From positions 434,001 to 498,000 of the forward strand of contig JALUTQ010000018.1 of the NCBI GenBank assembly GCA_032718865.1: 64,000 bases of DNA. The letters run 5' to 3'. The position numbers were made by a program, and so were the translations under genes. Of this stretch, positions 28,172 to 39,377 are shown piece by piece (the first letter of the stretch is position 1; every line of letters begins with the position of its first letter). Below the pieces are notes generated by a model that was given only the letters and a program-made list of their open reading frames with translations, made no database searches and was not told where the DNA came from. The DNA comes from Tilletia caries. Lineage: Eukaryota > Basidiomycota > Exobasidiomycetes > Tilletiales > Tilletiaceae.

Positions 28172-31137
28172 ATGACGAACCCTCCGCAGTGCGACGAACT
28201 GGTTTCGCCTCATGATACTACTACCCCCCAGATCCGTCTTCTGGAAGCTCAGGCTTCGTCTGCTTCTGACTCGATATGGGACCCAGGGTTTACCGAATCG
28301 CCTTTCAGACGACCAGAATCCCCCTTCACTGGATCGGACACATTGAGTTCAAGGCTTCGGAAAAAGGGCCCAATATTCTCATCCGTCTTCAGCATGCCCT
28401 CAACACCTCGCATCCTTCCCCTTGGCTCGTTGTCTATCTCCTCTGGCTCCCACTCCAACAAACGAGCGGTCCCAGAGCCTGAGGTCAAGGTCAAGCAAGA
28501 GACCACCACCACTTCGACAAAACGAACCCACGGAACCTTTGACGACTCACGATATGTAAGTCGCAGCTCACATCATGTCTTCTTAAGAGGAAAGCTCACG
28601 ATTTAACGCCTCATCTACAGATCACGTCTTTGAACGACCCGCGATTGACGCAGGTTCTCGAGTACGCTCCTCATAGCCAAACAGATACCTGCCCTGGCAT
28701 CGTCCTGCTCGACCCGCTTAATCGACCCCTGTCGCCATCCAACAGTGGCTGCAGCAAGTCATTCCAACGTTCGAGTAGTCCTGCCTCGGTTCTGTCTCGT
28801 GCGACACCTTCCCCTTTTCTGATGCCTTCGCCATATCAAGCTTTCTTCAATGCGACTCCCACCAGCCGTGCGGAACCAAGCACACCCGGAAGCTTTGAAA
28901 CACACTTTAGCAACTTTACTGCTACGATCGCCACGCCTACCACGTCTTCATCCATGACGAACGAGGTGCAACGGCCATCCCCGTCTCGTTGGTTCAGTAC
29001 CGTGGGACAGGCTGGGTCCAGCTCATGTACGGGCGAGCCTCAAGCCAACAGCGGAATGCTGTCTCCTTTCAACGCATATCAGCTGATGCTGCAGCGACGA
29101 CCCGGTCTGGAAATCTCGGGTCCCAGCCGACCTCAGTCCGCTCGGCCTGCATCAACGGACCCGGACGATGTCCGTCTGCCCAGTCGTCTGGGCCACAAAC
29201 GCAAGACGAGTCTGCAGGACAACCCAATGGCGGCAGTCAGGCCTAAATACTCGAATTCTTCCGGAGTCCCGGTCGAAGGAGCAAAGGCTCCTTTCAGCAC
29301 CGTCAAGAGTGGGCGCTTCTGGGATATCACTCCACAGCCCAACCACAAGCGCGGCTTCTTCGACGGAACTAGCGCATCGCTTTCTTCCACTACTCCCATT
29401 GCGGAGCACATGGCGAACAGGGTCGGTCCTCCCCCAGGGATGCCGGCTTGGGTCCATCTTCCCATCTCTGACGCTTTACGTCCTGGAGCCCAGCGAAACG
29501 GATCAGTGGCTTCAGAACGAAGCGTGGTTTCATTGGCCTCTGCAGTGGACAGCACGGAAGCGGGAGATAGCACCATTCAGACCCCGCAACAGGGCCTTAC
29601 TCTTCAAGCTGAATCGTTGGAGACCCCCGGTGACGGCGATGATATCTCTGGTCAGGACACAGTCGGCAAAAGCCCAGCGGTCCAAGCACTGCTGGAGACG
29701 GCACAGACGATGCCTCGCAGCCAGTCTTTCAGTGGCTTCACGAAGAAGATCATCACACAGACCCAAATGGGAGATAATACAGCGTCGATGCAGCCAACCC
29801 GCCCTGAGCTGGACGCTACGTCTCCGGTTGACCAAGGCAAGGATGTTGTTCGCAGCGGGTTCTTCTCGCGCATGGTGAGATCGTCTTCCGCGAGCTCAAG
29901 CATGAATATCTTCATCGGATCTCCGCAGCTGCGCGGCTTTCTCAAGGACAGCCCACAGAGTCGATGCGCCACTCCAGTCCGGAGTTCAGAGGTTTCGGAA
30001 GGAGTCCAGGTCCATTGCGAGGCTGCAGACAAAGACCGCTCCGAAGTCGAGCGCCTCTCTGGTGGCGAGAGGCAGGCGGCCAACGCCGATCTCGAATCGG
30101 GTCTCAACATACGATACGAGATGGCACGGCGATGCGCTGGAAGCATTGCCAAGCCCCAGCTGACGGTTGACGAAATCGACATGAAAGAATTGAAGTCGGC
30201 AATGGCGTCCGTATCGCCGAGTCAGCCGAGCAGGCGCCCTCCGCTCAAGATTGTGCGACCCAAGCCACGTCGCTCGAGCCTTTCACCTATCATGCATCAC
30301 CCAGCTAACCAGCTACTGAGTCCATTGACTCCGATCTCCCCTGACGAGAATACCACTCCAACGGGACAGCAGGAGTCCACTCGGGGATTTCAAGAGGACG
30401 AACAGGTCCTTGATGGCAGTCGTACGAGACCAAGCTTGCTGCAACGCAGGCGGCTTTCTTCTGGCAACCCTCTGGATCTGCCAACTTTGACCTTTCATCA
30501 GGACGCTCAGGCAGCGCGAGCCAAGTCGCCTGGTGTGGCTCCATTGGGGGACATACAACTTTCCGGGGACGTGAACCGGGCTCCACGAAAGGGGTTGGTT
30601 CCTGGCGCAGCTCAAGAACTTGTGGCCAAGGAGTCTTGCGGAGAGCGAATTACGGCAAGTACGAACGGGACACGCACCAAATCCCAACGCCCGGCTCTCA
30701 AGCCTTCCCCTCCCATTGCGATCACACCTGCCCGCCCGTGGTCAACAACTGGCACACGCATGGTCACTGCAACTCCAAGCCGTGTCTTCGACGAGACAAA
30801 CAAGATCCGATCGAGCGTGGCGTCGCAGACAGATGGTCCAAAGGGGAGCCAGCAAAGTCAACGAATGGAAGCGAAGGGACAAGGGAAGCTTCGCTTTTCT
30901 TCGTCGGTCACGAATTCTAATGGAACGCAACGACTAGATCGGCCGACTCCGTCTCCATATGTGCCGAGGGCAAATCAAGCACTTCTGGCCCGGGCACGCT
31001 CTCCGGCGCCCCTCCGTAGTCAAGGTTCGAAGCAAGGCGGCACGGCTGCCTCCCCCCTCGACCCGCAGATAAAGGGCAAAGCAAAGATGTGCAGCACCGA
31101 CAAGGGCAAGAAGGGAATCACGACGCTATCGAAGTAG
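28172..31137 (+). CDS. Large Ser/Pro/Thr-rich protein of unknown function
   Basis: Two exons joined across a 65-base intron (28556-28620, junction TCACGATAT to ATCACG), giving roughly 965 residues. The sequence is rich in Ser, Pro, Thr and Arg, with no signal peptide, no membrane segment and no domain I recognise. Repeated short motifs of the SPxxxR and TPxP type (for example FSMPSTPRILPL, RRPPLKIVRPKPRRSSLSPI) look like proline-directed kinase sites and basic patches. The C terminus is strongly basic (KGKAKMCSTDKGKKG). The unbroken frame of nearly 2.5 kb in exon 2 supports real coding. A disordered nuclear or cytoskeletal regulator is possible, but nothing fixes this. Confidence 0.75.
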
Positions 31138-31612
31138 ACAGTACCGGCCCTGAACGACGAGGCGGGTTCAAACACACAGCGCGGGCGAGGACGCTTTTAG
31201 CTTCCCGGATCATTTGGATCCTCGGTAGCTTGCGCACAAGTCGACCTCCTGGTGAGGCGGCACGACAGAGAGACGGACAGGCGCCGTCCTGGGATCAAGT
31301 TACCTTACGATTCACCCTACCTCACGAATGTCTAGCTGTGATTCAGTTTGGCGAAATGTCAATGACTTCCTTTTTCCTTCGTTGTTCTTGATCTTGAGCG
31401 AGAGGTGGTGGCCGGGGGGACACGAGCAAGGTCTCGCTCGACAAGGAGCCGAGAAGGAGTTTCAGCAGGTCGCGTCGCGTTGTCGGACGCGTCGACGCGT
31501 TTGGCTGTTCCGACTTTTGAGCAGCAGAACTTCGAGAGCAACACCTCCAACTTCCACAACCGACTGTCAAGTACTGAAGTTAACATCCCAGCCAAGTCAT
31601 CAGTGAATCAGC

Positions 31613-32849
31613 ATGAGTGGTGAGTTCGACAAGTGGGAGCTGGTCAACTGGGTTTTTGACGTTGTAGCTACAGGTGCTGACCCCTCATGGACGTGCGCTT
31701 GGACCAGGATACGACGACACATCGAACCCATACTACGGCGGCGGCGGAGGCGGTGGAGGCGGCGGTGGTGGTGGTGGTGGCTTCATGTCGCAAGGATACA
31801 GCAACGACTCCCCCTCGGGTCCGAAAAAGGCAGCCAACAACTCGCTCCGACCCGTCACGATCCGCCAGATCCTTGCTGCGGATCAACCGCATGCCGATGC
31901 CGACTTCTGCCTGGACGGTGTCGATCTTGGCCAGCTCACGTTCGTAGCTGTGGTGAGGAATATGAGCCAGAATGCGACGAATGTCAGCTACAGCGTCGAG
32001 GACGGGACGGGGACGATCGAGGTACGACAGTGGTTGGACAGCCAGAGTGATGATTCCGAGAAGGCGAGCGAAATAACGTGAGTCACCTCTACAGCCTTGC
32101 TGACATCGTGTCGAGAGGACATGCCTTGATGTATGCGCTGCATATGCAGCACCGCCAGGGGACAGCTGCTGACCGCATTCGCAATTCCGCTCTCACCACA
32201 GACAAAACACATATGTGCGCATCCTCGGCACGGTGAAATCTTTCCAGTCGAAGCGGTCCATCTCCGTCGGACACATTCGTCCTGTAACAGACTTCAACGA
32301 GATCTTCTTCCACAAGTTGGAAGCGGCCTACGTGCATTTACAGCTGACAAGAGGCGAGGGTGGGACTGGCGCGGTGAGTGTTTGGTTCTAGCCCATGTGA
32401 AGTGCTTTTGGCTGCTCATACTGATGATACCATTTGCATTTGTCTCTCTACTCGCTGAACTTGTAGGCACCGAAGGGAAACGCCGCCTCAGCATCAGACT
32501 ACTCCGGCACCTTTGCTACAGGCGGTGGAGGTGCTTCCTTCCCGGATCTGTCGTCGCCCCTACAACGCAAGATAATGGAAGCCCTGACCGCCCTGAAAGT
32601 CGACGCAGGCGAGGACGGAGTCCACGTGGGACAGATCAAGCGCAGAGTGACACAAGGCGCGTCCAATTACACAGACGAGCAAATTTCGTGAGTGACGCCC
32701 AGTCCAATGAAGCGAGTGAGTGAGCGAGCACATTGTATACTGACTGACACAACCTTTTGCTCTTCCGCAGGGACGCCATCGACGAGCTCCAGAACGAGGG
32801 CTACCTGTACCAGTCCGCCAACGAAGACCATGTGCTGCCGACATCGTGA
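31613..32849 (+). CDS. RFA2: Replication protein A 32-kDa subunit (RPA2)
   Basis: Five exons. The first coding exon is only 7 bases (ATGAGTG, 31613-31619). Exon 2 gives GYDDTSNPYYGG, a run of about 15 glycines and the phosphorylatable N-terminal segment. The OB fold follows: LRPVTIRQIL, LTFVAVVRNMSQNATNVSYSVEDGTGTIEVRQWLD, QNTYVRILGTVKSFQSKRSISVGHIRPVTDFNEIFFHKLEAAYVHLQLT. The C-terminal winged helix is QRKIMEALTALKVDAGEDGVHVGQI...DEQIS-DAIDELQNEGYLYQSANEDHVLPTS. The protein is the middle subunit of the heterotrimeric single-strand DNA binding complex. Introns 31620-31707, 32078-32201, 32374-32466 and 32688-32770 all restore frame. Confidence 0.95.
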
Positions 32850-33343
32850 CCACTGTCCATTTCGCACTGTATCCTAACTCGAACTTCCCGTCGTTCAAAA
32901 CGGATTTTGTTGGTCAGCGGTCGCAGAAAGCTCCTTCAGACACTCACTCTGCCTTATGCTGTGCAAATCAGCGAGACCGCCTTGAATCGAACCATCATCA
33001 TCACCACCAACACGGACGGAACCCCCGGTCAACTGCGGTAGACATAACGGAGTTACTGATGTCGACTGCAAGGTTGAAGCCTTCACGCTTGACTCCGGAT
33101 ATGAAGCAAGTATGTATGCAGGTAGCAGGAAGGCGCGCCTGACTGACTGGCACATAAGTGCCTCTAACCCTTTCCCTGCTTATCCTTCTGTTTCCTTCTG
33201 TTTCCCTATACCACATCCTCCCCATCAAGCATCAAGTCTGCTCTCCACACACTTCGGTTTGACCAGATCTCACAAGTAGAACAGCCGCAGCTGAGAAATC
33301 GGCCACGGGCCGTTTGCGAAAAACAGCATCAGGCATCAGAGTA
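32850..33343. other. Convergent 3' region after RPA2
   Basis: No supported exon in this interval, which lies between two converging genes. Part should be 3' untranslated sequence of RPA2. Confidence 0.45.
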
Positions 33344-33852
33344 TCAAAGTCGTGCACCCTTGGCGCTCTCGATGAGTCTGGCGACCTCCGCGATCTTTTT
33401 GCCAGCACGGTTTATCATGAGCTCCAGGTTCTTGAAGGCTGCTTTCTGCTCATACGACAGAGTGTTGAAATCACAGACTCCTAGCTCCGCCGCCTGGCTC
33501 TTGAGATATGTGTACTCGATGATACGACTCTCTGTTGGGGGGGAGAGGCATTTCCACTTGTCAGATCTTGTAGTCGCTTCAGATCTGTTGACATATATGT
33601 GCGAACTCGCTGTACAGTCGTTCCCATCGTTCGGCCTCCGTTTCTCCTGAGCTTGATGGTTCCATGCGGGCTTCAATCTGCAACTTCCCATCAACGAAAG
33701 CAATCGGTTGTCAATGGTCCAATTCAAAATAACCTGAACAATCGGACTTGAGGCTCGGTCGGTGCATGACTCACGTTGGACGCTGAAGACGGCGTGGCAG
33801 GGTCGGGCAGAGGTGCCGAGTTGGCCATTGTGGCGAGAAGAGGGTCCGACAT
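33344..33852 (-). CDS. Small protein of unknown function, structure partly resolved
   Basis: The first exon reads MSDPLLATMANSAPLPDPATPSSASN up to a GTGAGTC donor. A middle exon probably reads IEARMEPSSSGETEAERWERLYSEFAHICQQ, and the last exon gives IIEYTYLKSQAAELGV, CDFNTLSYEQKAAFKNLELMI and NRAGKKIAEVARLIESAKGARL. The last part is predicted helical and looks like a conserved small coiled protein, but I do not recognise it. The junction between the middle and last exon is uncertain because no clean donor is visible around 33560-33620. No membrane segment. Confidence 0.55.
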
Positions 33853-34566
33853 TGTGTGTTGAGGCTTGATCGCTTGATCACTTGATGCGAGGGTGTTGGT
33901 GATATGTAGCGAGGAAGAGTGCACAGCGCGGGCGAAATAGGGTTAGGCCTTGGGAGAGAAAGAAAAGGGTTGATGAAGAAGTGTAAGTGAGGGCATTGGA
34001 TCAGCAAATGGAACTCCTTATATGCAATCTTGCACCGGTCCAACCGTGGGTGCCATCTTCAAGCTGCCTGCGGGTGCGAACGAAGTGCCTCAGCGCCTCA
34101 GCAGAGATGTCTTGTCAGCGCCAGTGCCCCGAACACGAATCACTGTGAAGAGAACGTCAGGACAGCATCTACGCCCCGTGGAAGCCCCGGCCGGCTTACT
34201 TGGCAGCTCTGACCCGCCTTGCTGTTGCTACATATCTGGAAGAACAGGCGACATGAAGAAATCCAGTCAGTCGGGCAGGCGGCAACTGGTTACTGGTGAG
34301 CGTATACACTGCGTCCAGCAAACGACGGCCAACGGCCGACAGGATATCGGACGACACGACGCGTCGCGCCAGCAGGGAGGCACGGAAAGTGTTCTGGGGC
34401 ACCGCCGGGGCGAAGCAAGTGATGAGGTGGGAACGAGGAATGATGGCAGTAACAAGTCTTTTTATACGTGTTCACGCTCGATTATGTAAGCTTGTCTTCT
34501 GGCATGTTGGACGCGCTGCGGCATGGGACTGACTTGGGAACGACAGACGACGAGCAGCGATGCGCG
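33853..34566. other. Divergent intergenic region, no gene seen
   Basis: It separates the starts of two divergent genes. Short open frames only. It likely holds both promoters. Confidence 0.45.
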
Positions 34567-35974
34567 ATGGCCCGTTCCGACGCACACTACCGCCGCGGGC
34601 CTTCTGCGCATTCTCCGACGTCGCGCTTCCTTGCGCTGGCTGCCGACGGGGGCTCGACCTCCGCGACACTGTCAGAAGCGGCCGCTGGCGAACCCTACAC
34701 ATTCCCGCCGCTGTTTCTTGACCCGGACCGCACGGCTGCACACGAGAACGAGTTCGGGAATCCAGATGAGCACAGTGTCCTGTGGGCGCTCCCTGCGCTC
34801 CAGTATGAGAGTGAGTTTCATCGAATCTGCGGTCCCCAGCGATTGCGATGTCTTTGCCGCGGCTGATTTTGGGACCCTCTCTTTGCGTCTCGCAGCGATC
34901 GCAGTGCCAGAGGGCCTCATACCTCCTGCGATCGACACTGATGCAGACGTGCTTCCCTCGGAGCAGCACCCTTCGTTCCCATACGGAAATCCCTTCGCAG
35001 GTGTCTCATCCCAGGTCAACACTCCTTTCGCCTCGCGGCCCCTGCTGGACCCAAAACTGCACCTCAACCTCGAGCTTGCGCACGCCGCAGAGAGTCGATC
35101 GCGCATCAGGAACGAGGACCCTCCGTTGGACGACGCCTTCGCAAATCTGGGTAATACCGGCATACAAGGCGCTGGCCTAGTTCCCACGGCTGCTTCGGCT
35201 GACGGAGGCGGGCCCTCTGCCCAGGATCACGTCCTCGCCCACCACCTCCAGCTTCGCGCTGCCACTGCTCATGGTCTCAGCAACCCCCATTGGCCATTCA
35301 GGCGGTTTGGTCCCGGTCGATTGTCGAGCTCGAGTCCGAGTGGTGGGGCAGGAGCGCTGCTCCGCGCAGAACGGGAGCGCATACAGTCGCCTGTACGGGA
35401 GGTCTGGGCAGACTTGGCACTGGAAGCATTATTACCAAGGGGCAAGGTGCTGCCCTTCCAGCACACGGTTGCAAGCGGGGGCGGACAGAGACATCTGGCG
35501 GCGAGTGCTAACCGAGCAGAGGGCGACCCGCTACATCACGGTCTGCAAGCTCCAGACAGGGTTGGCATGCCGGTGATACCAGGCGCGCCTCCTGTGGTGA
35601 GACCTCCTCCGACGTTCGAAGCCGGTGGTCGCGCAACGAGTACACTGCGGGAAGATTATCTCGACCCTCCCAGTCACTCCGGCTCATCGGTGCCGCCATC
35701 TGGCACAACAGAAGAGCGTCTCGCTCGAGCCATGGCCCTCACAGGTGTGCGCGACTACGTGGATACACAACCGAGCTCTGCCTCGTCCTCGGCGGCCCCA
35801 CCAGCAGAATTTCATTCAACAACAAGCCAGGATGCGGTTCGACAGGCTGCGGCGCGCATGCGTGGGCTTGTATCCCGGACACACCGACAGCAGCATCAGC
35901 ATCTACGACCTGCTGAATCCCAAGGCCAAGGAACTGGACCGTGGCCTTTCGTGCTACCTCAGCCACTTCGATGA
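34567..35974 (+). CDS. Unknown protein, two or three exons, C terminus uncertain
   Basis: Exon 1 runs 34567-34810 (MARSDAHYRRGPSAHS ... EHSVLWALPALQYE). A GT-AG intron (34811-34895) restores frame into TIAVPEGLIPPAIDTDADVLP. The product is Pro/Ser/Ala/Arg-rich, with a recurring acidic-hydrophobic N-terminal part and no domain I know. Near the 3' end the frame used here continues to a stop at 35974. An alternative intron (about 35745-35826) would switch frame into YPGHTDSSISIYDLLNPKAKEL and on to 36035, a stretch that looks at least as protein-like. No signal peptide or membrane segment. Function not known. Confidence 0.55.
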
Positions 35975-36144
35975 GCTGTCGTGCTTGTCCACGAACGCAG
36001 CTTGTATTTGTACGAAACCCAAAGCAATGCAATGAGATACCCACCCGCATACACAGCCTGTCTTTCAAGTGCACACGCATAAATGCTCACAGCTTCAAGG
36101 ACGTCTATGTATGTATTTCATGGTGATGCTGTGACAGGGGTGGA

Positions 36145-36612
36145 TCAGGTCTTTTTCGGTGCAGCGGTCCCACCTGCAGCTTCTGCTGCTGCTTTTGCCG
36201 CTTCTTTCGCCTGAGAAGTGTCAGAAGAGAAAGAGCGAATGTCAGGGAAGCTGTACCGCAGTCAATGCGCGAGCGCTTCCTCCTTAATCACGTACAGCAA
36301 TTTTCTGACGGACCGCTTCGGCGTCAGCTTCCTTGCGCGCAGCAAGAGCCGTCCCTAGCAAGACGCACGAGGGAGAAAGGGGGAGAGACAAGTTTCGGTA
36401 AGGATCGCTATGGGGCCCAGGTAGAGCTGTTCGAGAGGCGGCGACATACCTGACATGCTGGTCGACTTGCCCTTGCCCGCAGTCTTCTTCTGCGCACGCA
36501 GACGGTCTTGCTCACGTTGGTTTCCACCTGGGCAGCGCAGCAAAACAGAAAGGACAAAAGATCAGCAGGGAGTAACTCGAGGGTAGCTGCTCCAGAGCGA
36601 CTTACGAGTCAT
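36145..36612 (-). CDS. SERF/4F5 family small basic protein
   Basis: Assembled from four small exons: 36606-36612 (7 bases, ATGACTC), 36450-36527, 36296-36354 and 36145-36210. Together they read MTRGNQREQDRLRAQKKTAG, KGKSTSMSGTALAARKEADA, then EAVRQKIA and AKEAAKAAAEAAGGTAAPKKT, about 69 residues. The MTRGNQREQDR start is the signature of the 4F5/SERF (MOAG-4) family, small charged nucleic-acid- and amyloid-interacting proteins. The product is shorter than 100 residues and split by three introns, so single-frame searches miss it. All three junctions keep frame with GT-AG ends. Confidence 0.88.
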
Positions 36613-37564
36613 GATGGGTGAAGGAGGAGATTGGTAAGCAGGCAGTAAGACGTAGTCAGCTCGTTCACGCAACCGGGACCGGGCGGCGCTCCTGGTGATG
36701 TCCGCGCTCTCAAGATATAGCTGACCGCTGACTGGCAATGTCGATGCTGAGCAGGAAGATGAGAGCGACGAGCTCTTGCCGCTTCGGGGCGAGGGTTGAG
36801 GGAGAAGGCGATCGCATGATCATCGGAGAGCAACACCCATCTCATTTCCTGTCACAAGTCACAACTGACCATCTTGCCTTCCACGATCGCGGTCCACGCA
36901 TCGCAGATCTCGGTGAACGCCGCGTGAGTACAGCGTCTGCCCGCAGCGTACTTAACGACGGTGTGAAGCGTGAGGCAGCACTTGGCGGACTGCTAACGTT
37001 TTATCTTAGGCCTTCTCAGTGCGCGACAGCCCTTTGATTTCGCTAACGGTCGGACAGATCGAACCGCTCGCCCTTCCCTTCGTCTTTCAGACACGCCATG
37101 AGCTGGAGCATTCGACTAGGGAGACGAGTACTGGCTCTTGCGGTTCAAAAGGCTCACTACAGACATGCTGACATGCTGAGACGGTTCTGCCAGTTGTCGC
37201 AATTGCTCACAATCATTCCGGTTGACAGCTTCTCTTCGGCTATGGCTCACTTTCTGCAGGCGTAGATGTTGACGTCCAAACAGCAGCTTGGCCGAGCGGA
37301 GTTCTGTGCATGCTTAACCGCTCATCTTCATCTTTAAAAGTGACCAGTGGAGTTGCCTTCTGCCTAACCCTTTCTCTTCTTACCACAGTCCATCCCTGTC
37401 TGCTTCTTCTCTTAATTTCCGAGGACCGCGACAAGTCGACTTCAGACGCTCCTCTTCCCCCGAGACGTCCTGCTTATACCCTATTGCGCCGCCCACTTCC
37501 ACGTTCGACAGCGAGGGAGGTAGTCCCTTATCGCCCCTCACACTACTACGCCCTCCAACGCGGA
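36613..37564. other. Divergent intergenic region, no gene seen
   Basis: About 950 bases between SERF (-) and CHS7 (+). The last 200 bases are C/T-rich and probably promoter and leader of CHS7. No convincing exon. Confidence 0.45.
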
Positions 37565-39206
37565 ATGGGCACCCAGTTCAACTACACATTCGGCTTCGGT
37601 AACTTCGGCTCATGGTGCTCCTCAACACCAACCTTGGCGGTATGCAATCTCTTCTACCGCCGCCTGCTCGTGCAGAACAACATGTGAGCTCCCACACGCT
37701 TTGGGATCTGGAAGCTTGAAGGGTTCGTGCCTCCATTGCTGAACTGGTTTTCTGAATCCAGGGCCGAGCTTGGTTATGGCAATCCTGCTGATGCCATCAT
37801 GCTGGCGGCCAACATATCATCCGCGGGCGTCGGTGTGAACCCTGGCTGTTCAATCCCGCGACGCGGACACTCAGGCAGCCTGGGCAACGTCGGTCTCATC
37901 GTTGCCTGTTGCTTCTCCATGGTGTTCGTCGGATTCATGACCATGCGGATCACACAGAGGATCGCAGCAGTGGGTAAGTCGCTCAACTCTATTCACCGCA
38001 CAGACTTTTACCACACCCGCTTACCCTCGTCTATCAACTATACAGCACGGCAGGAGATGCGGGTTCTTTTCATGACCTATCTTGCCATGATGCCATTGCA
38101 GATCATCACGATGAGTTCGCTGCTGGAACAAGGCGGGAAAACCTTGGTCATCGTCACCTCGATTCAAGAGTCGTTCCAGTCGGCCTTTTTCTGGTCCCTG
38201 CTTGCTTGCGCGGTGGTCATGACGCAAGTCGTCGAGGACGGAAGCGGTGCCTCCCTGTGGCCACTTGGGTTGTGCTACGTTGCTGTGTTCACGGTAAGAG
38301 GCCTTTCCTTTAATTGCCATTGTAAACTTTGATCTCTGGTTGCTAAACGTTCTTCTTTCCTGCAGATGACTCTTGTTGCCAGTTTGGACGTTCCTTTCGA
38401 CTTCGTCCATTTCGCACTGCACTATCGGCATCAGCTGTATGATCTGTATGATCCCATGTGAGCTTAGAAACACATCTGTCACGTTCCGCAGTGTATCTGG
38501 AACACTAACTCTTGTCGCTTTCCTGACGTAGATTGTACACGATCACTTTCCTCATTCCTCTCGTTGGGTGAGTCTAATTCTTTTCTATCGTAGCTACACG
38601 TCTTCACTTCCTGACATCGATTTCTGGGTCTGCAGAACGACGATGTATGCGCTGTTGATCACATATGTGACGCTTGGCATGCTGCAAGAATTCAAGCCTT
38701 TCGGTGAGGGTCAAAGAGTGGATATCGATGTGTTGCCGTACTTCGACTAACCACACTACTCTGGATCGATGACAGCCTGGTCCATCGTTGCGGGCATGCT
38801 ATGGTCTGCAAGCCTAGTGAGTCAAGGCTACATCCTGGGGACATCTAGCAGTCCACTCTTCTGACCCTGTAGTGTTATCCTCGCTTTTCAGCTGGTCAAC
38901 TTCCTTTGGTCTGCCGACCTGTGCCACGCTTCAAAACAGCGGCTTGATGGAGCTTTCTTGGCAGTGATGCTCCAGTCAACATCGATGTGGTACGCATCAA
39001 CTAAGCTCATTGTTACAGGTTCCTGCATGCTGACTCGTATGCCATCCCACAGGGCCTTGTTCCAAGCATGGCAACGCATGACCGAGTCCGAATGGGGAGA
39101 GGACGGCAACCAGACAATCGACGCCTTCCAACACTCTCAAATGCAACCACAAGGCAACGAAAAGGGCACCTACGGAAAGGTAGCCGACGACGACCCGCAC
39201 TACTAA
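37565..39206 (+). CDS. CHS7: Chitin synthase export chaperone (CHS7 family)
   Basis: Eight or more exons with short introns. The protein starts MGTQFNYTFGFGNFGSWCSS, followed by TPTLAVCNLFYRR, resembling the family's FGxFxxxCxxxxLPLC start. It then shows a series of hydrophobic segments (GLIVACCFSMVFVGFMTMRI, FMTYLAMMPLQIITM, SAFFWSLLACAVVM, YTITFLIPLVGTTMYALLITYVTLGML). The conserved motifs VVEDGSGASLWPL and ADLCHASKQRLDGAFLAVMLQSTSMW are at the expected places, and the end is ALFQAWQRMTESEWGEDG plus an acidic tail. Chs7 is a multi-pass ER protein needed for chitin synthase III to leave the ER. It converges on the resolvase gene with 171 bases between stops. Confidence 0.88.
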
Positions 39207-39377
39207 AGACGACACCCTCCATGACTCCCATGCCTCTGTCGCACAATATACCAGGCTCTAGGACAATTCAATACATTGCAAATCAGGTTCATCTTGGGCA
39301 AACATGAGATACTGACAAAGGCGCAAATTGAGCAAGTGTACTCGTATATGTACAAAACGCGCAAAGGTGGGGGGGTA

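Noticed and set aside
28172..31137. Assignment of the low-complexity protein to a known regulator
   Set aside because: The Ser/Pro-rich composition gives only chance similarity by eye. No domain could be named.
36738..37037. Plus-strand open frame between SERF and CHS7
   Set aside because: Low protein-likeness and no recognised domain; the position fits a promoter region.
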